NCBI GenBank assembly: GCA_016648135.1
Contig: JADDOH010002244.1
Location: 1-64,000 of the forward strand
Direction of reading: 5' to 3'
DNA: 64,000 bases
Source: Agrypnia vestita
Taxonomy: Eukaryota > Arthropoda > Insecta > Trichoptera > Phryganeidae
Positions within the stretch are counted from its first letter, which is position 1. Each line of letters begins with the position of its first letter. Under the pieces are notes generated by a model. It worked only from the letters and a program-made list of their open reading frames with translations, had not been told where the DNA came from and did not search any database. A program made the position numbers and the translations under genes. Below, one piece after another: positions 23,748-36,687 of this stretch.

Positions 23748-24510
23748 AGCCATGTATTCACTAGGGGACAAATCGCGAAACATTCCGCTCGACATGTCGC
23801 ATCAACATCTACGCTCATGTTTCGGGGACAATGACGCGGTCAATTGACGTGTACACACCGGGACTCGCATATCTTGTCGCGGAAATGTCATCCGATGAGG
23901 TTATGGATGACAGCTGCGGTATCACATTTGGCGAAAACGGGATTCCGCGCAATTCGAAATGTTTTTTTGGGTCGCAATTTCAAATTAACGAGGTTTTACT
24001 GTAGTAAATTGAATATTATTAAAAACAAGGTCCGTTTTGCAAATAATTATTGTTTTCCAGACGTCGCGGAAATATATCGCCCTATGAGGTTATGATGATA
24101 GCCGCGTATCTGTTTATGTTAATGAGTTTATCGAAAAGTAAGAGGAGAAAAAAGGGGAGAATGCGAAATTATTTACTGCAAAGAGAAAGAAGGACGGACA
24201 TTCTATACGATCTTCGATCATTACAGCTCGATGAGTTCAAGAACGATTTCGTTTCCCCGCATTGTCATCTTGACAGATACAGCGCATGCGTATTCACTTA
24301 TAAACATACCAAGTGGTACTGACGCTCCGCGGAATGTTGCAGTGAGTACGCTCGGGTACCGTGCGCATGTCAACGTTGCCACGGCACGTAGAAATGCCGC
24401 GCTATGTTGTGCGCGAGGTCGCGGAACAGTGCACGACGTTGCAACGTCACGTAGACTCTATGCCGCGCATGCTGTTGAGGGACAATTTGTCCCCTAGTGA
24501 ATACATGGCT
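23748..24510 (+). mobile_element. PIF/Harbinger deletion derivative, copy 1
   Basis: Perfect 26-bp terminal inverted repeats begin AGCCATGTATTCACTAGGGG. They are flanked by TTA on both sides (23745-23747 and 24511-24513), the 3-bp TWA target duplication of PIF/Harbinger elements. The length is 763 bp. The right subterminal region has a repeated block (CAACGTTGCCACGGCACGTAG then CGTTGCAACGTCACGTAG). A near-identical copy is at 29512-30273. The interior keeps what looks like a spliced 5' piece of a gene but not the catalytic domain. Confidence 0.9.
24050..24322 (+). pseudogene. Remnant first exon of a Harbinger gene
   Basis: Following a pyrimidine-rich stretch ending TTGTTTTCCAG (24050-24060), the frame reads RRGNISPYEV, then a basic KSKRRKKGRMRNYLLQRE segment, then DILYDLRSLQLDEFKNDFV before diverging. 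The basic, hydrophobic-spaced layout resembles the region just before the DDE domain of Harbinger transposases (basic W/Y-rich stretch, then an LREL-D-FKNFVRM type helix). The catalytic DDE domain is absent. In copy 2 the same stretch is interrupted by a TAA after RNY. This family assignment rests mainly on the element ends. Confidence 0.5.
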
Positions 24511-24514
24511 TTAA

Positions 24515-25000
24515 ACTCCCGCATGTATGAAATGTTCCAACGTGAAAGATTACGTAATGAGAATTGCGGCGCATTCACAAAATGAGTAAATCACCACAAT
24601 AGCCCGCGATCTGAAACATAGGAAGCGCCCCCACGTCTGGGAGCGGAACTATCGCGTTCCCGTATTTTATGAAACTTCCGGGAAAATGCAGGAATATTAT
24701 CTTGTTCCCGGTGGCACAAAAACTTTGCCCCGCACCTTTACAACACCGAGAGAGTTCAATTCGAAAAAAGGACCAAGCCGCCGCTGGTGAAAAAAGTTCG
24801 GTGAGTAATTTGCATCCCAGCGAGATAATGGCTGTAATAGTTCCCGCCGCACTGAGATCAATTTCAATATCGTGTATAGACAAAATTATTTTCCCATACG
24901 GTGAGACTTCTAAAACAATTGGTATCTCAAAAAAATAGTTTATTTTAGAATAAAGATTTTATTGTAATTTTGGTACATCAAATGATGATTTCGTTGTCTG
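24515..25000. other. Unassigned, moderately GC-rich sequence
   Basis: Open frames of 89 and 102 codons on opposite strands overlap completely and neither resembles a protein I know. From 24950 to 25020 a CCGTCCGTCCGTC-type tetranucleotide run occurs. Confidence 0.35.
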
Positions 25001-25059
25001 TCCGTCCCTCCGTCCGTCCGTCGTTTACCTGCCTCTCCCCGTGACTTTGTGTAAGGTCC

Positions 25060-25190
25060 GTATTTTCGTTCGAATTCGTGGCTAAAAAAACGAAATCAAA
25101 CGGCCGGAGATGGGGCTTGAATCCAAGGCCAGCAAATTCGAACTGGTCGCTTAACGCATGTTGCTACGGCCGCCTCTCAGTGGACAGTCA
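25060..25190 (-). mobile_element. tRNA-derived SINE fragment
   Basis: On the minus strand, 25185-25095 has an A-box-like stretch (GGCCGTAGCAACATGCG) and a B box GGATTCAAGCCCC. The arrangement matches the other tRNA-headed SINEs in the window, but the cloverleaf is poor. Confidence 0.4.
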
Positions 25191-25261
25191 AAAAATATCT
25201 AATAGTGCTTAGAAAAGACGCAAATCAATGTTTCGTCATTTTTGACGGGTTGCAGCTAGTT

Positions 25262-25560
25262 AATAATATTAGTAGCCACATACCCGTGAAAAACCACGGG
25301 ATATAATAATTGCAGAATTTTGAAGGTGAAAATTCATGAATAGAAAACCATTTATTTTTTAAATTGACTCCATTCACTTGAACCTAAAACTGAATAAAAT
25401 AAAATAATAAAAATTTCCATGCCATGTAATTTGGTTGAGCGACACTTGCGTGTTGCCTGAGCCGCGCGCTGGCTGCTTGTCACACTCTAATTATATAAAA
25501 TTATAATTACATGACATTGCAAACTGACAGACAGGGAAATTGACTCAAAATTATTATGTT
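25262..25560 (-). mobile_element. Helitron-like element with 3' hairpin
   Basis: Read on the minus strand, the sequence ends in a hairpin (CCCGTGGTTTTTCACGGG at 25297-25280) followed by TATGTGGCTAC. This is the position and form of a Helitron 3' terminus, with the usual CTAG mutated to CTAC. The body shares GCCGCGCGCTGGCTGCTTGT and the GACAGACAGG end with the repeats at 0.5, 1.2 and 62.6 kb. Confidence 0.55.
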
Positions 25561-25564
25561 TAGC

Positions 25565-28255
25565 TATTTTAACAATTATAAAAAATGACTAAAAAGGAGA
25601 TTTTTTTTCAATAGCCACAGCACTAAGAGCGGTCGCAATGTATTCAAATATCAATAAAATCAAAAGCATGGTGTAGATATTGGCAATTTTCGGTATGTGC
25701 TAAACATAAATAATCGAATGGAATCGTGTACAGAGAGTTTAACGTAATAGTGTGAATGTATGTAAGTGATCGTTGGGTTTTTAGAAAAGGCCCCCTGTGC
25801 TTTTCATTTTATTACGCACATACTGTGATCGCTCTTAGTACTGTGGCTATCAAAAAAGTGCTTCTCCTAAAGAGCACGCCTTTAAAGAAAGGCGTGCTTT
25901 TTCGATATAATATAATTTTCTTTTTTTTGGTCCTCGAATTGTACCAAAGTCATGTTTTTTCCAAATGCTATTAACCTCGAATACACTTTTAAAATAATAC
26001 AAACCAACAGACGTCACCGAAAAAATAAAATATGCAATATATTTTTTAAAATATTTAAACTGATTTTGTGAAACTAATAATAAAATTATTGTATTGTCAT
26101 CCGGAATGCGTTACTTACCAAATTTCCGAGCAATAGTTTATGAAGAAGTGGGTAAAATATTGATTATAGGATTTTCATCTGAGAGACAACTGAGACAAAA
26201 TAAAAGCACGTGACAAAAATCTTTCAGTTCATTATACATTGTTTTTTTTTCATTATATATAAATAAATTTAATAAGTACATGTATATATAGAACAAGGAA
26301 GAAACATAATCTAAGCAATTAATTCACTATGTGCATTCGATTCCTTATATTGAGAAAACATACGTAAAGGAAACCATACAAAATTTAGAACCGCGTCCGC
26401 ACTCCGCGCTATTTTCAGCGAAACCGATTGATCCGAGTGTCCTGGAATCTTCGACCGCTTTGCAATGTTATCACGTCTAGGTACATGGCGGCAACTAGGT
26501 TTGTTTTCATTCTTCTTACGAGATGAATGAATATAAATATGAATTTAATAATGTAAAATGAAATTGTATCTTTTTGACTAGTTAACTTGAGTATTAGCCG
26601 ATGACAGTGCTGCGTCCCGCCCCGCCCCCGACAGAGCTCAAATAATGTTATTTACAAAACTATACAACTCGGTTCAGACAACAAGAAAACATGCCAAAAG
26701 TTTACTGCTTCGGACACAGATATTTCTGTGACATTTCTACCGAATAAAAAGAAACTTGACATTTTTCGAAGATCGAAATCTTGGGTACCTACCTACTATA
26801 TGCTCGACGTCACGTTAATATCAATACGCGTGTTGTAAAATCAATTTTGCCTACATTACCATATTGTTTTTGCGTAACTGGCCGTTGTTGCTAATGAATA
26901 TCTTGCAAATTAAACAATTTTTTTGTAGATCATTTATTTTACTCTAAACAATTCTTTATGAAACGTACGGAATACCGCAACTTGGTATGTGTATGAACGT
27001 GACATTGTTTAAAATGATTACTTAAGCAAGCCGTACGATTGATTGTAAGCCCTATGAACACCCAAAAATCCTTCCATACCAGCTTTTCCATATAAAAAAA
27101 TAGCTTCGTCTCTATGAGACATCTATAATATATAATGATATCCCCTGGGGATGAAATCCATTATTGTGTTCTTGAAAATTTAGAACATACTCAAAATATT
27201 CTGAGTAGATAATTATGAATATTTCTTTGGATATTTTCTTCTTTTTAAGCAAATCAATCAACGACGAGTTTTTGATGATGAGAGGATTTATGCAAATTCA
27301 ACAAATTGTCGTTAATTTTGTACTGGTATTGAATATAAAGTCTTACGGGAGATTTACGGCCCAACAAAAAATAGCTAGATAAAGCTCTCGTATGTGTTTA
27401 TATTTATATAGTGGATGCTCCGATTAAATTCTTGTCGAGTGTATAAATTAAATTAATAAAATGATAACCGATTTCCAGTTATCTGTCTCCCACAGACACG
27501 TCTTGTGATGATATTTAGGTATAACATGATCGTAATTCCTTATGACGCCTGAAAATAACAAACAGCCTTTATTTTAAGAATGAATATTTTGTATCAACAT
27601 TATAATTATAGCAATCTGATCGTTAAAATGAAGAAACTCTTATATCCAAACAAAACGAGTATCTAATAATAAATTATATTTTACAAAAACAATTCATTCG
27701 TGTTTACTCACTGACAATAGTCGAAAGTACTTTCGGAAAGTAAAGTCGGACTTTATTTGGGATTATACTTTCCAGAAAATATTTTGTGCTGTTATCCTCT
27801 TATTGAATTACTTACACTTACATTGTCTTATTGAAATGCATAACTTCATTTGTATTATGTAAAAATCCATCTGTATAAAAATATTCCATTGAGACTGAAG
27901 TCCGATGTTTGCTTGCTATGGAAAAATATAGGTCTGACTTCAAAAGAAAAATATAAAGATAAAATACTGGCTTGTAATAGATAATTCAGTCTATTAAAAC
28001 ATTTGAATTTTAAAGTCGAAAATTTGCCAATATGTTTTTCAATGCTTCTACTTCATTAAATTTACATACACGAGTATCTACTTGTAGATATAAATTCTAA
28101 TTTTATTAGAACTTAATTTACTTAAGTTAATATAATAAGAACGAAATCCAATCACAAAACAGCTAGAGTAATTATGCCTCACAGTTCATTATAGGGTTAG
28201 AAGATGAAAATAAAAAAAAATAAAAAAATATCATATAAAAATATTTAATTTAAAA
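25565..28255. other. AT-rich intergenic, no gene seen
   Basis: No coding frame with support. A short inverted pair AGCACGCCTTTA/TAAAGAAAGGCGTGCT lies at 25872-25900. A GC-rich pocket sits at 26390-26480 and another at 26610-26635 (CCCGCCCCGCCCCCG). The block at 27030-27110 is a small dispersed repeat related to 32954-33035 and, inverted, to 15910-15960. Confidence 0.4.
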
Positions 28256-28261
28256 TTGTAA

Positions 28262-28812
28262 ATTCTAAACCCATAAAACTTAATATCTGTCCGTCCTCCA
28301 AAAATCTACATTTCCCACTCCCCTTTTACCCGGCCACGCCCACCAATAATTTATCGTTACGTGTAAAAATCTATACCGTTTGACAGATCTGACTCAAATT
28401 TTGCATACATCTTCTTTAGGACCCGGCGGAAAACATAGGTCACATTTCCCTCCTCTTTAAACCTTATCTCTCCCCCGCCTACGTATTTATTCTCTATACA
28501 AATCTATTCCGTTTGATAGGTTTGCCCTAAATTTTGCACACTTATTCTTTAGAACTCGACGGAAAACAATAGTGCCTATTCCCCTCCCTCCTCTACTCCA
28601 CTTACTCTCCACGATATGTTTTCTATGCAAATATACACTTTTTGACAGATCTGACTCAAACTTCACGTAATTAAATTTTTTCTTAAGGATAATTTTCCAC
28701 TGGATGGAAAACATAGGTGGTATTCCCCCGAAGAGGTTTTGCAAAACAATGGCAACTTCCCCACACAAACATCTTTTAAACAAAATTTGGTGCCCGGGCA
28801 ATGCTGGATATA
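28262..28812 (+). mobile_element. Degenerate Helitron interior
   Basis: Three diverged units of the minisatellite in the 22.3 kb Helitron are visible: GGACCCGGCGGAAAAC at 28420, AACTCGACGGAAAACA at 28553 and CTGGATGGAAAACAT at 28701. Each is accompanied by C-rich tracts and GTTTGACAGATCTGACTCAAA. A 3' end remnant TGCCCGGGCAATGCTGG lies at 28791-28807. The 5' terminus is not recognisable. Confidence 0.6.
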
Positions 28813-28814
28813 GA

Positions 28815-29508
28815 CCGCTTGATCTCTATAATTTGCAATAAAGTATTTTAATTATAAAATGTACTATATATATACTTTTTTTAACGATAATTCACCAGAA
28901 AAGATTATGTAGGTAATACATTATTCAATTTTATTAAAAAGATGTTTCCTCTAGATAAACAACTTCAACTTATTGTTCAAAGGTAAAAAATAAGAAATAA
29001 GAAAATATTTTCGGTTTTAATTAACAATTTTGCTGTAAAAAGTGATATTTCTATCGAGGAGTACAAATGCCTTTTCGCTATCATTTTCTTAAAAATATGA
29101 TCAAAAGAGCGCAGTGGAGCGAGCGACAAAAATAAATGAATGGTAAAATTAAAAAGGCAATTTTCCCTTTGACTCCGGCGGACCAAAGAAAGAAATCACT
29201 CTAACTTGATTGCTGGATTTTACTGCCTCACAAAAAACTAAATATTTTTACTGTCCAACGTTTTTCTGCTAAGCATTTGCTTTACGACACAGAACTTAAA
29301 AAGTCGACTTGGTTCGGTTCCGCCAAGTTAACAAAATACCTGCGCAGCCAGCTCAGCGCAAAACTTTGTACAACATGTTTAACTCATTAAATACTTTGCT
29401 CTATAACATGTTTAGTTATCATAAGTAATTTATTTTTAATGAAAAAATATTTTATTGTGATTTTGCAATTTCAGAACATGGTTCAATGATATTTACAACA
29501 AATTAGAT
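28815..29508. other. Intergenic, no gene seen
   Basis: AT-rich sequence with no supported gene. Confidence 0.4.
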
Positions 29509-29511
29509 TTA

Positions 29512-30273
29512 AGCCATGTATTCACTAGGGGACAAATCGCGAAACATTCCGCTCGGCATGTCGCATCAACATCTACGCTCATGTTTCGGGGACAATGACG
29601 CGGTCATTTGACGTGTACACACCGGGACTCGCATATCTTGTCGCGGAAATGTCACCCGATGATTTTACGATGACAGCTGCGGTATCTCATTTGGCGAAAA
29701 CGGGGTTCCGCGCAATTCGAAATGTTTTTTTGGGTCGCAATTTCAAATTAACGAGGTTTTACTGTAGTAAATTGAATATTATTAAAAACAAGGTCGTTTT
29801 TGCAAATAATTATTGTTTTCCAGACGTCGCGGAAATATATCGCCCTATGAGATTATGATGACAGCCGCGTATCTGTTTATGTTAATGAGTTTATCGAAAA
29901 GTAAGAGGAGAAAAAAGAGGAGAATGCGAAATTATTAACTGCAAAGAGGAAGAAGGACGGACATTCTATGCGATCTTCGATCGATACAGCTCGATGAGTT
30001 CAAGAACGATTTCGTTTCCCCGCATTGTCATCTTGACAGATGCAGCGCATGCGTATTCACTTGTAAACATAGCACGTGGTACTGACGCTCCGCGGAATGT
30101 TGCAGTGAGCTCGCTTGGGTACCGTGCGCATGGCAACGTTGCCACGGCACGTAGAAATGCTGTGCTATGTTGTGCGCGACGTCGCGGAACAGTGCACGAC
30201 GTTGCAACGTCACGTAGACTCTATGCCGCGCGTGCTGTTGAGGGACAATTTGTCCCCTAGTGAATACATGGCT
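29512..30273 (+). mobile_element. PIF/Harbinger deletion derivative, copy 2
   Basis: Same ends and interior as 23748-24510, length 762 bp, flanked by TTA at 29509-29511 and 30274-30276. The flanks outside the TTA differ completely from copy 1, so these are independent insertions and not a segmental duplication. The two copies appear more than 95% identical. In this copy the remnant exon has a TAA where copy 1 has TTA, at about 29936-29938. Confidence 0.9.
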
Positions 30274-30279
30274 TTAGTA

Positions 30280-32110
30280 ATTAGAAAGACACGCAGAAAA
30301 TAAATATCTGAACAGCACCAGAATACAAACCTTATTCATTTGAATTATATTCGGATCATACGGAACTTATTCATTCACGACAGTAACTCTCTAATTATTT
30401 ATTATAAATTTAAAATTACGAAAAATTTGCGACATGCGTGTGTACTTTATCTATTTAATTTAAAATTTTAATTTTAAAAATAAATAATTTTGAAAAAAAA
30501 ATTAAAATTTGAGATGTGTAGTGTAAATAATACGTGTATTAATCAATTTTAAAGAATCTAGTAACTCAAAAGCGCCACTGCTGGTCGGCATTTGCGGAAA
30601 GAAGATGGACCGAAGGAGAGGCAAGTTATGATACGTGGATTCCGTTCCCTCGTACTTTCGCAAGCGCACGCCTTCATGTATTTCTGTAATTTGCCTCGTA
30701 ACAATCATCGCTTGTAAATTATCAAACAAAGATACCTCAGAGTAATTTACTGATTGTTAAACCATCAAACTGTGTAGCAAACAACTGTAGGTTGAAATAA
30801 TGTCATATTTACTTGATTCACCGCCACTATATCCTTTCACAGATCTGCAAGAAGTGTTGATGGCCTGAATCTCTCGACACATCCACCACCTTCGGTAAAT
30901 TGGTGACCCCGAACAAAGCCCATAATTAAATACGTGACAATTTGATGTCGCAAAATAAGGACAAAATTTGTGAATTTTTTTTTTTACTTGTTCACACACA
31001 TACTTTCAATCTCTATTATGGAAAACATTATAAACATATTAAGATAAAAATAAACAATTCTACTTTAATATTTCCAATAAATGCATGTTAATCTATTCCG
31101 TTCCGAAATCCGTTGAAAAGAAAACTAATGAAAGTAAGCAATAAATGCGGATGACTAATGGATGTAGAAATAAAAAGTTATTTTGATAGTTAAAATATTT
31201 AATTGCCGTGCAGATCCATGGAAAATATTTAGGCGAATAAGGACATGAATGTATGCCGTTTCTTCTTTCGTAGTAATTCTTTTTTCGTAGTAAGATTAAT
31301 TCATCGTCCGTAGTGTTGACCGACACGAAAAAGTGCAACACTTGTAACATTTGATTTCGTTTCCATACAATCGTATAATCATGCAAAAAAAAACAAATTA
31401 TTTTTGATTTTTTAACAAACCTAATTAATTTCGGCGGTAGTTGTAATAGCGAGCGCTGCAAACAAATGACACTAGAAAATATTCGACACGTCCAGAGTGC
31501 GCGAGAAATTGCTCCGTGGCTGGTAAATCTGGCAAAAATAGAAAAAAGGCATCAACCTTCGCGCAAAACGCCGTTTGAAGGGAGTACAAATAACCGGCCT
31601 CGCGGGCTGCGTGTTTAACCAAGACAATATTTTCCACAAGTAATCAATACCCAAGGGAGATTTTTAAATAAATTCTTCATCCAAAATATTTCGACACTTA
31701 GGAAAAACGGGATTTCATTTTCAGACCTATACAGGATGTTTCAAACAAGCAACAAATTAAAATTAATTAAAAAAGTCATTACCTAATTTTTAATCCCGCT
31801 TTCTCTTCTTCTTTCCATTTTTAATCCGTAAAACTTTTGTTCTTCCTTTATCTCTTTAAATAATCAATATTTCAATTAACTTTTTTTAAATTTATATATA
31901 TAGTTTACTAATGATTCTTTATCACACTCATAATCATGGAACCCGCCCTCGCGAAAAAACCTCCCAAAAGAAGGATGTGTGGGAGTCCACCTTCCAGGAG
32001 GAGAAGACATAGTTTACTATTTTTTTTACCAAAAAATTGTTCATTGTTTTTTTATTTGTTTATTATTTTTATCTTAAATTCACTTTCCTTTCCCAAACTA
32101 TTATATCTTC
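30280..32110. other. Intergenic, no gene seen
   Basis: Several open frames of 60-122 codons occur on the minus strand (30502-31654), but they overlap one another, lack splice or promoter support and match no family I recognise. Confidence 0.4.
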
Positions 32111-32116
32111 ATGACA

Positions 32117-32792
32117 ATGGCAACAGACGATAATTTCGTTACGGACTCCAACTTCAATAGCTTCGCAGTGACAATACCACCACTCTGGAGAGACGACTCA
32201 CACATATAGTTCCATCATCGAGATCTAGAGTCAATTCGCAGTATCTGGAATAAAAAAAGATACAAATAAATATCATTACGTAGTTGCGGCAACGGATGCG
32301 GAGGTTCTCACTATAGTGAGCGACATGTCACAAATCTTCCAAGCAAGAACATGTACATATTACGTCACACTAAAGGACCTGATTTTGATAAGATTTGGGG
32401 AGCTTTGAGGAATGAAGATTAAGGAGATTACTAAGCTGCATGTCGGTAGGAGACAAACGGTTATCGGCCTTACTGCGGAAAATACAGAACATTGCAGAGT
32501 CAGGAGGTTACTTGATGTAGTGATACTTCGAAATATTGGACAACAGCTACTCCCTCAAACCACACAGGCAAGTAAGGCCAGAAATAAAACACTGCATGAT
32601 ATACTGGCAAACTTGGCGGCCAATGGCAGTAGTGTGTACCACCCGATATCGATAGCAACAACCACTGCAACCAAAAGGAAGCACACCCCAACCAGCTATG
32701 AACAATTTAAGAACGAGATAAGGAGATTAAGATATACATCCAGAAATACATTAAAAATATATACACATCTCATTAACAATGGCGACATCTAG
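32117..32792 (+). pseudogene. Gypsy-type retrotransposon gag (broken)
   Basis: An ATG at 32117 opens a frame with the IPPLWRDD motif, typical of the start of insect Ty3/Gypsy gag capsid domains (I/LPPFW). It stops at 32207. A second frame from about 32232 carries KYHYVVAATDAEVLTIV and YVTLKDLILIRFGEL, the usual next segments (YVVA-LD, YE-LK--LI-RF), and stops at 32406. The same frame resumes to 32792 with a VILRNIGQQLLPQTTQA segment and LHDILANLA, matching the gag C-terminal capsid region. One frameshift and one in-frame stop make it inactive. I found no protease, RT or LTRs nearby, so it is a fragment. Confidence 0.7.
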
Positions 32793-32799
32793 TACTGGT

Positions 32800-34715
32800 T
32801 TATCGGAATGACTAAGTTTTCGAATGCAGGTGGCGGTAGTAAAAATATAGCTCACATACGAAACAAGGTGTGCAAGATAAGCATACATACAAAAATTAGA
32901 TTGATAGATGTGGTAGTTGTGAACCTTAAATTGTGTAAAGTAATTATTTAAACCAGCCGTTCGATAGGTCACAAGCCCTAAGGATACCCTCAAAAAACAC
33001 TTCTATACGTTCATTCTCATATAAAAAAAATGAGAGGAGCGTGTACTCATGTACGCGCAGTAGAAGCTGTATTTCTTTGGCGTGATTATGATAACTGATA
33101 TATACATATTGGTTAAAAATGTAGTTATTATAATATATTAATACTCATATTCCTATATATTGATAAAACTTTAATGAATTTAAATTAATATTTGTTTTTG
33201 AAGTAGCAAAAATAATGTTACTATTGATTTATGACAGCTAAATTAAGAGATCGAATCGAATCGAAGTCTCACGACGATTCAAAGACATGATGCGACGAAT
33301 CAAAAAACGTGTGCATTTTCAAAAAAGTCGAAATGCCTACCCAAACTATATTTTATCGATTTTCAGGAAGATCACTTCCATATTTTATCGATTTTCGGTT
33401 CCGTATTCAAAATTTTAGAAACTTTGACAGCCACATTGTATTTCGAATGAATGAACTTGTCTTTTTATTTTGAAAACAAATATCAACCTGACATGTCGTT
33501 TTTTCAAAACAATCGACAATAAAATACACACCTTAAATCGTAATCCAATAAACAGTTCTAATTTTGAATTCAATAACAAATTATTCGTCAGCTTTTGAAT
33601 TGAGCATTTTTATGATTGGTACTCGATTCAAGATGGTCGACAATACATTATTTTTATTAATGGAATACTAATTACAAGTGAATAATAATTTTACAGTTTA
33701 ATAGATGCGCGCGCATTTCGTGGTTTCGCATTTATATATTTTATATATCAATGCAAAATTATATATAAATATATTTTTTTAATTTGTTGTGATGTTGAAA
33801 TTTTTAGAGCAAAGTTCTATGGTTGGATGAATTACAAATAATCAAGTTAAATCAAGTAGAAAGATTAACAGAAAAAAATTATCTTGAAAAATATGATAAG
33901 AGAGCACTTCTTAAACTAGTTATCAAGATGCTCGATTAGTTCGCCTAGTTTGAGCCTCGTTCTAGGAGACCAATTGTTGTTTGTTAGTAAATAGTAAAAA
34001 TATTTCTGTGATACGTATTCCGTGTACGCATATTTATTTAAAAAATAAAAATTAGAAATCATTAATGGTCCTATGATGAGAGTGAAAGCCATATATAACC
34101 CTGCTCCTCTCCAAACTATTGCAGTAACAAAACAGGTGTGTAGTGTTTTGTGAAAATTAAAATAAAGGTTGCACCACAGAGAAAATTAAAATAATAAAGG
34201 TTGCACCACTTAACTACCGTATGAATAAATATATTTATTTAATTTCGTAATCGTTATTAAAATTATCTGAACGCGCTTTTCATGTCTTTTTGCTTATTTT
34301 GGGTATTATTGGGTATATTTGGGAATTCGGGCTTAACGTGAAAATAATTAATATTTGACTTCACACCAACAGGTGTCCTTTTCTCCTTGACTGCGAGTCA
34401 CTTGTCCGAACGCTGTATTTTCCTTAGAGCCGTGATACGGACCCATATCAGAAGTCTATCAAGTGAAACTTAAGTTATAAAAATGAGGCAAGGGAGCTAA
34501 AAGGGCCCGCTCAAGCGGAAAATCGCTACCCCTTCCCCCGCCCCAACCCCTTTGCCGCCATAGCGCTGTGCTGAAACTTACTGATAGTTCTACTTTTTCA
34601 TTTTACCATTACAAAATAATAAAATGTAAGGGCAGTCTGTGGCATTTTTATAATTTTTCAAGCTCGACAATATTCCGGAAGCATTCGGAAAAGTATCGAT
34701 CATTTATTTTTTATA
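32800..34715. other. Intergenic, no gene seen
   Basis: AT-rich. Positions 32954-33035 belong to a small dispersed repeat (partner near 27030). There is a GC-rich patch at 34500-34565 (GGGCCCGCTC, CCCCTTCCCCCGCCCC). Confidence 0.4.
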
Positions 34716-34721
34716 TATGCC

Positions 34722-34990
34722 AGAAGCTTAAGCATTATGTACCGCTAGACTTGCTTCTTTTGACAGGTTTTTATTGGCCATAACGGTATTCAGGGCACCA
34801 TCTACTTTGTTACCCTCAGTCACTCTCCTTTCGATATCGTTCTCAGCCCTACCGTCTTTACTAAACATACTTTTCAAGTACATAAACTCATTCACTTGTT
34901 CTAAACATTCCTTGTTTACAATTACATCACACTTAGTCATTCTTTTGAACACCATCACTTTCGATTTGCTGACATTCATAATATTTATAT
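34722..34990 (-). pseudogene. LINE reverse-transcriptase fragment
   Basis: The minus strand reads MNVSKSKVMVFKR, then EQVNEFMYLKSMFSKDGR, then DIERRVTEGNKV and finally LSKEASLAVHN. These are the residues following the RT catalytic box in the LINE family whose C-terminus is at 61876 and 7137 (MSTEAKLAVHN at 61925). Here the element ends within that motif, so the fragment is truncated at both ends. About 85 codons are open, which suggests fairly recent origin. Confidence 0.75.
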
Positions 34991-34994
34991 TAAT

Positions 34995-36495
34995 GATTTG
35001 AATTATGGAATGTATCGACAAAACTGCCTATAAATTCTAGGTATAGGCGCTTCGACATTAATATTCATTTTTGACACATTTCTTTTACATGAAACAGCGC
35101 CAATGACCTAGCGGGTATATTTGAGTAGGTATATTATAACATATCAATTCAATCGGGTCAAGGTCATCAAGCTAGCCATTTTCTATTTTGTATAATAATA
35201 TGAAATCGCTTAGTGTTACATTACGTGACGAGTGTTACATTAGGTGAATTAATTCTCAATTCTTAAAAAAATATCTTCAATGGATATAGATAGTTTTAAT
35301 TGATGAACTTAATAGAATAGAGTTCAAATTATTGAATTATATTCTGAGTCACTGCAAATAATAATGACTTTTCATGTTGTCAAAATCATTCATCTTGAAA
35401 TATTAATCAATTTAAATTGTTTTGAACATCCTATAATTTGCCAATCTCTCATTGTACGCGATATAACTGTATTGGGAGGAGCTACTGTGGCTGCAATCAA
35501 TCCATTGACGAATACCTATACAGAAAGCTACCTTGAAAGTGATCCTTAAAACCATATTCATAACAAGGACAGATGAGATATTTTACAAATTGTGTGTCTG
35601 ATGATAATATCAAAACATGTGTGCTAGAACTATCCTATTCTTCGTATACAAACAAAAACATACACACTTCATATAATACATATCTTTAGTCAAAGATCTT
35701 TTAGACACTTGGGTTCTAAACTGCTTATTAAATTCTCGGAGGCACGACCAAAATGAAATATCCTGAAATTTTTGATTAATTCTTTGATTAACGTTTGAAT
35801 TAGTGATATGAGGAACTAGGTATTGGTGCAAATACCTACCTAATATTTATGGAATGTAGAGCCAATTTGGCCAGCAACATTAATTCAATAAATTTGCCGA
35901 CTATGAAGTGGACGAATGTTTTGGATTGAGGATTACACGTACTTGCTTGCACATATATTTACTTAATTCCTAATTTGTAAACTTTGCCTATCCTTAACAC
36001 ACAAAGCTCTTCTGGCGATACAGACAAAGAATAATAACTTGTATATCCGGGCCACTCTAGTTCCACGTCTAATGGAGACTAGAGACTGACATCATGTCAG
36101 GGTCAGCTTGCAAGATACCGGGGACAAGCAAAGTAAGAAATTTCGTCCATGAAAAATTTGCAAAGAGCTAAAGAACGTACAGGCATAGACGAAGAGAGCT
36201 GTCCCCAACAGTTAACGATGATAGTGAATTGAGCCATAGATAAAAAGTTTAAATGAAACCAAACCAAAGATAAGAAAGAAAATTTATTTAAATATTAATA
36301 TAGAATTGACCACAGAAATTAATTTCTAAAATTTTCACGTAGTTACGTTCATTTTGTACTTACTGCTTGATAAATAATTTTATCTGAATCCACTTAAGTA
36401 TAACTTCAGGCTATATATTTAAAGCAACAATAAACTGTCGTAAGTAGGCACTTCTCACAATCACTCTTCCGCAAAATCCCAGCGTCAAATCTTTT
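34995..36495. other. AT-rich intergenic, no gene seen
   Basis: No supported feature. Confidence 0.4.
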
Positions 36496-36687
36496 ATTTG
36501 AGGCTGGAAATGTAAATGCATATTTCGGCGTTTTTTTTTAAGAAAATGTAGGTTTTTATTATTTATTTATATCAGAAAGTATTGTAACGAGGCTGAAAAG
36601 AATACGCACTTCTGTCAAGTGACAGTTGTTTGAAGTTGGCACAATACTAACGAAGAGTCTAGGATTAGTCTGCAACTTTCCAGGAAC

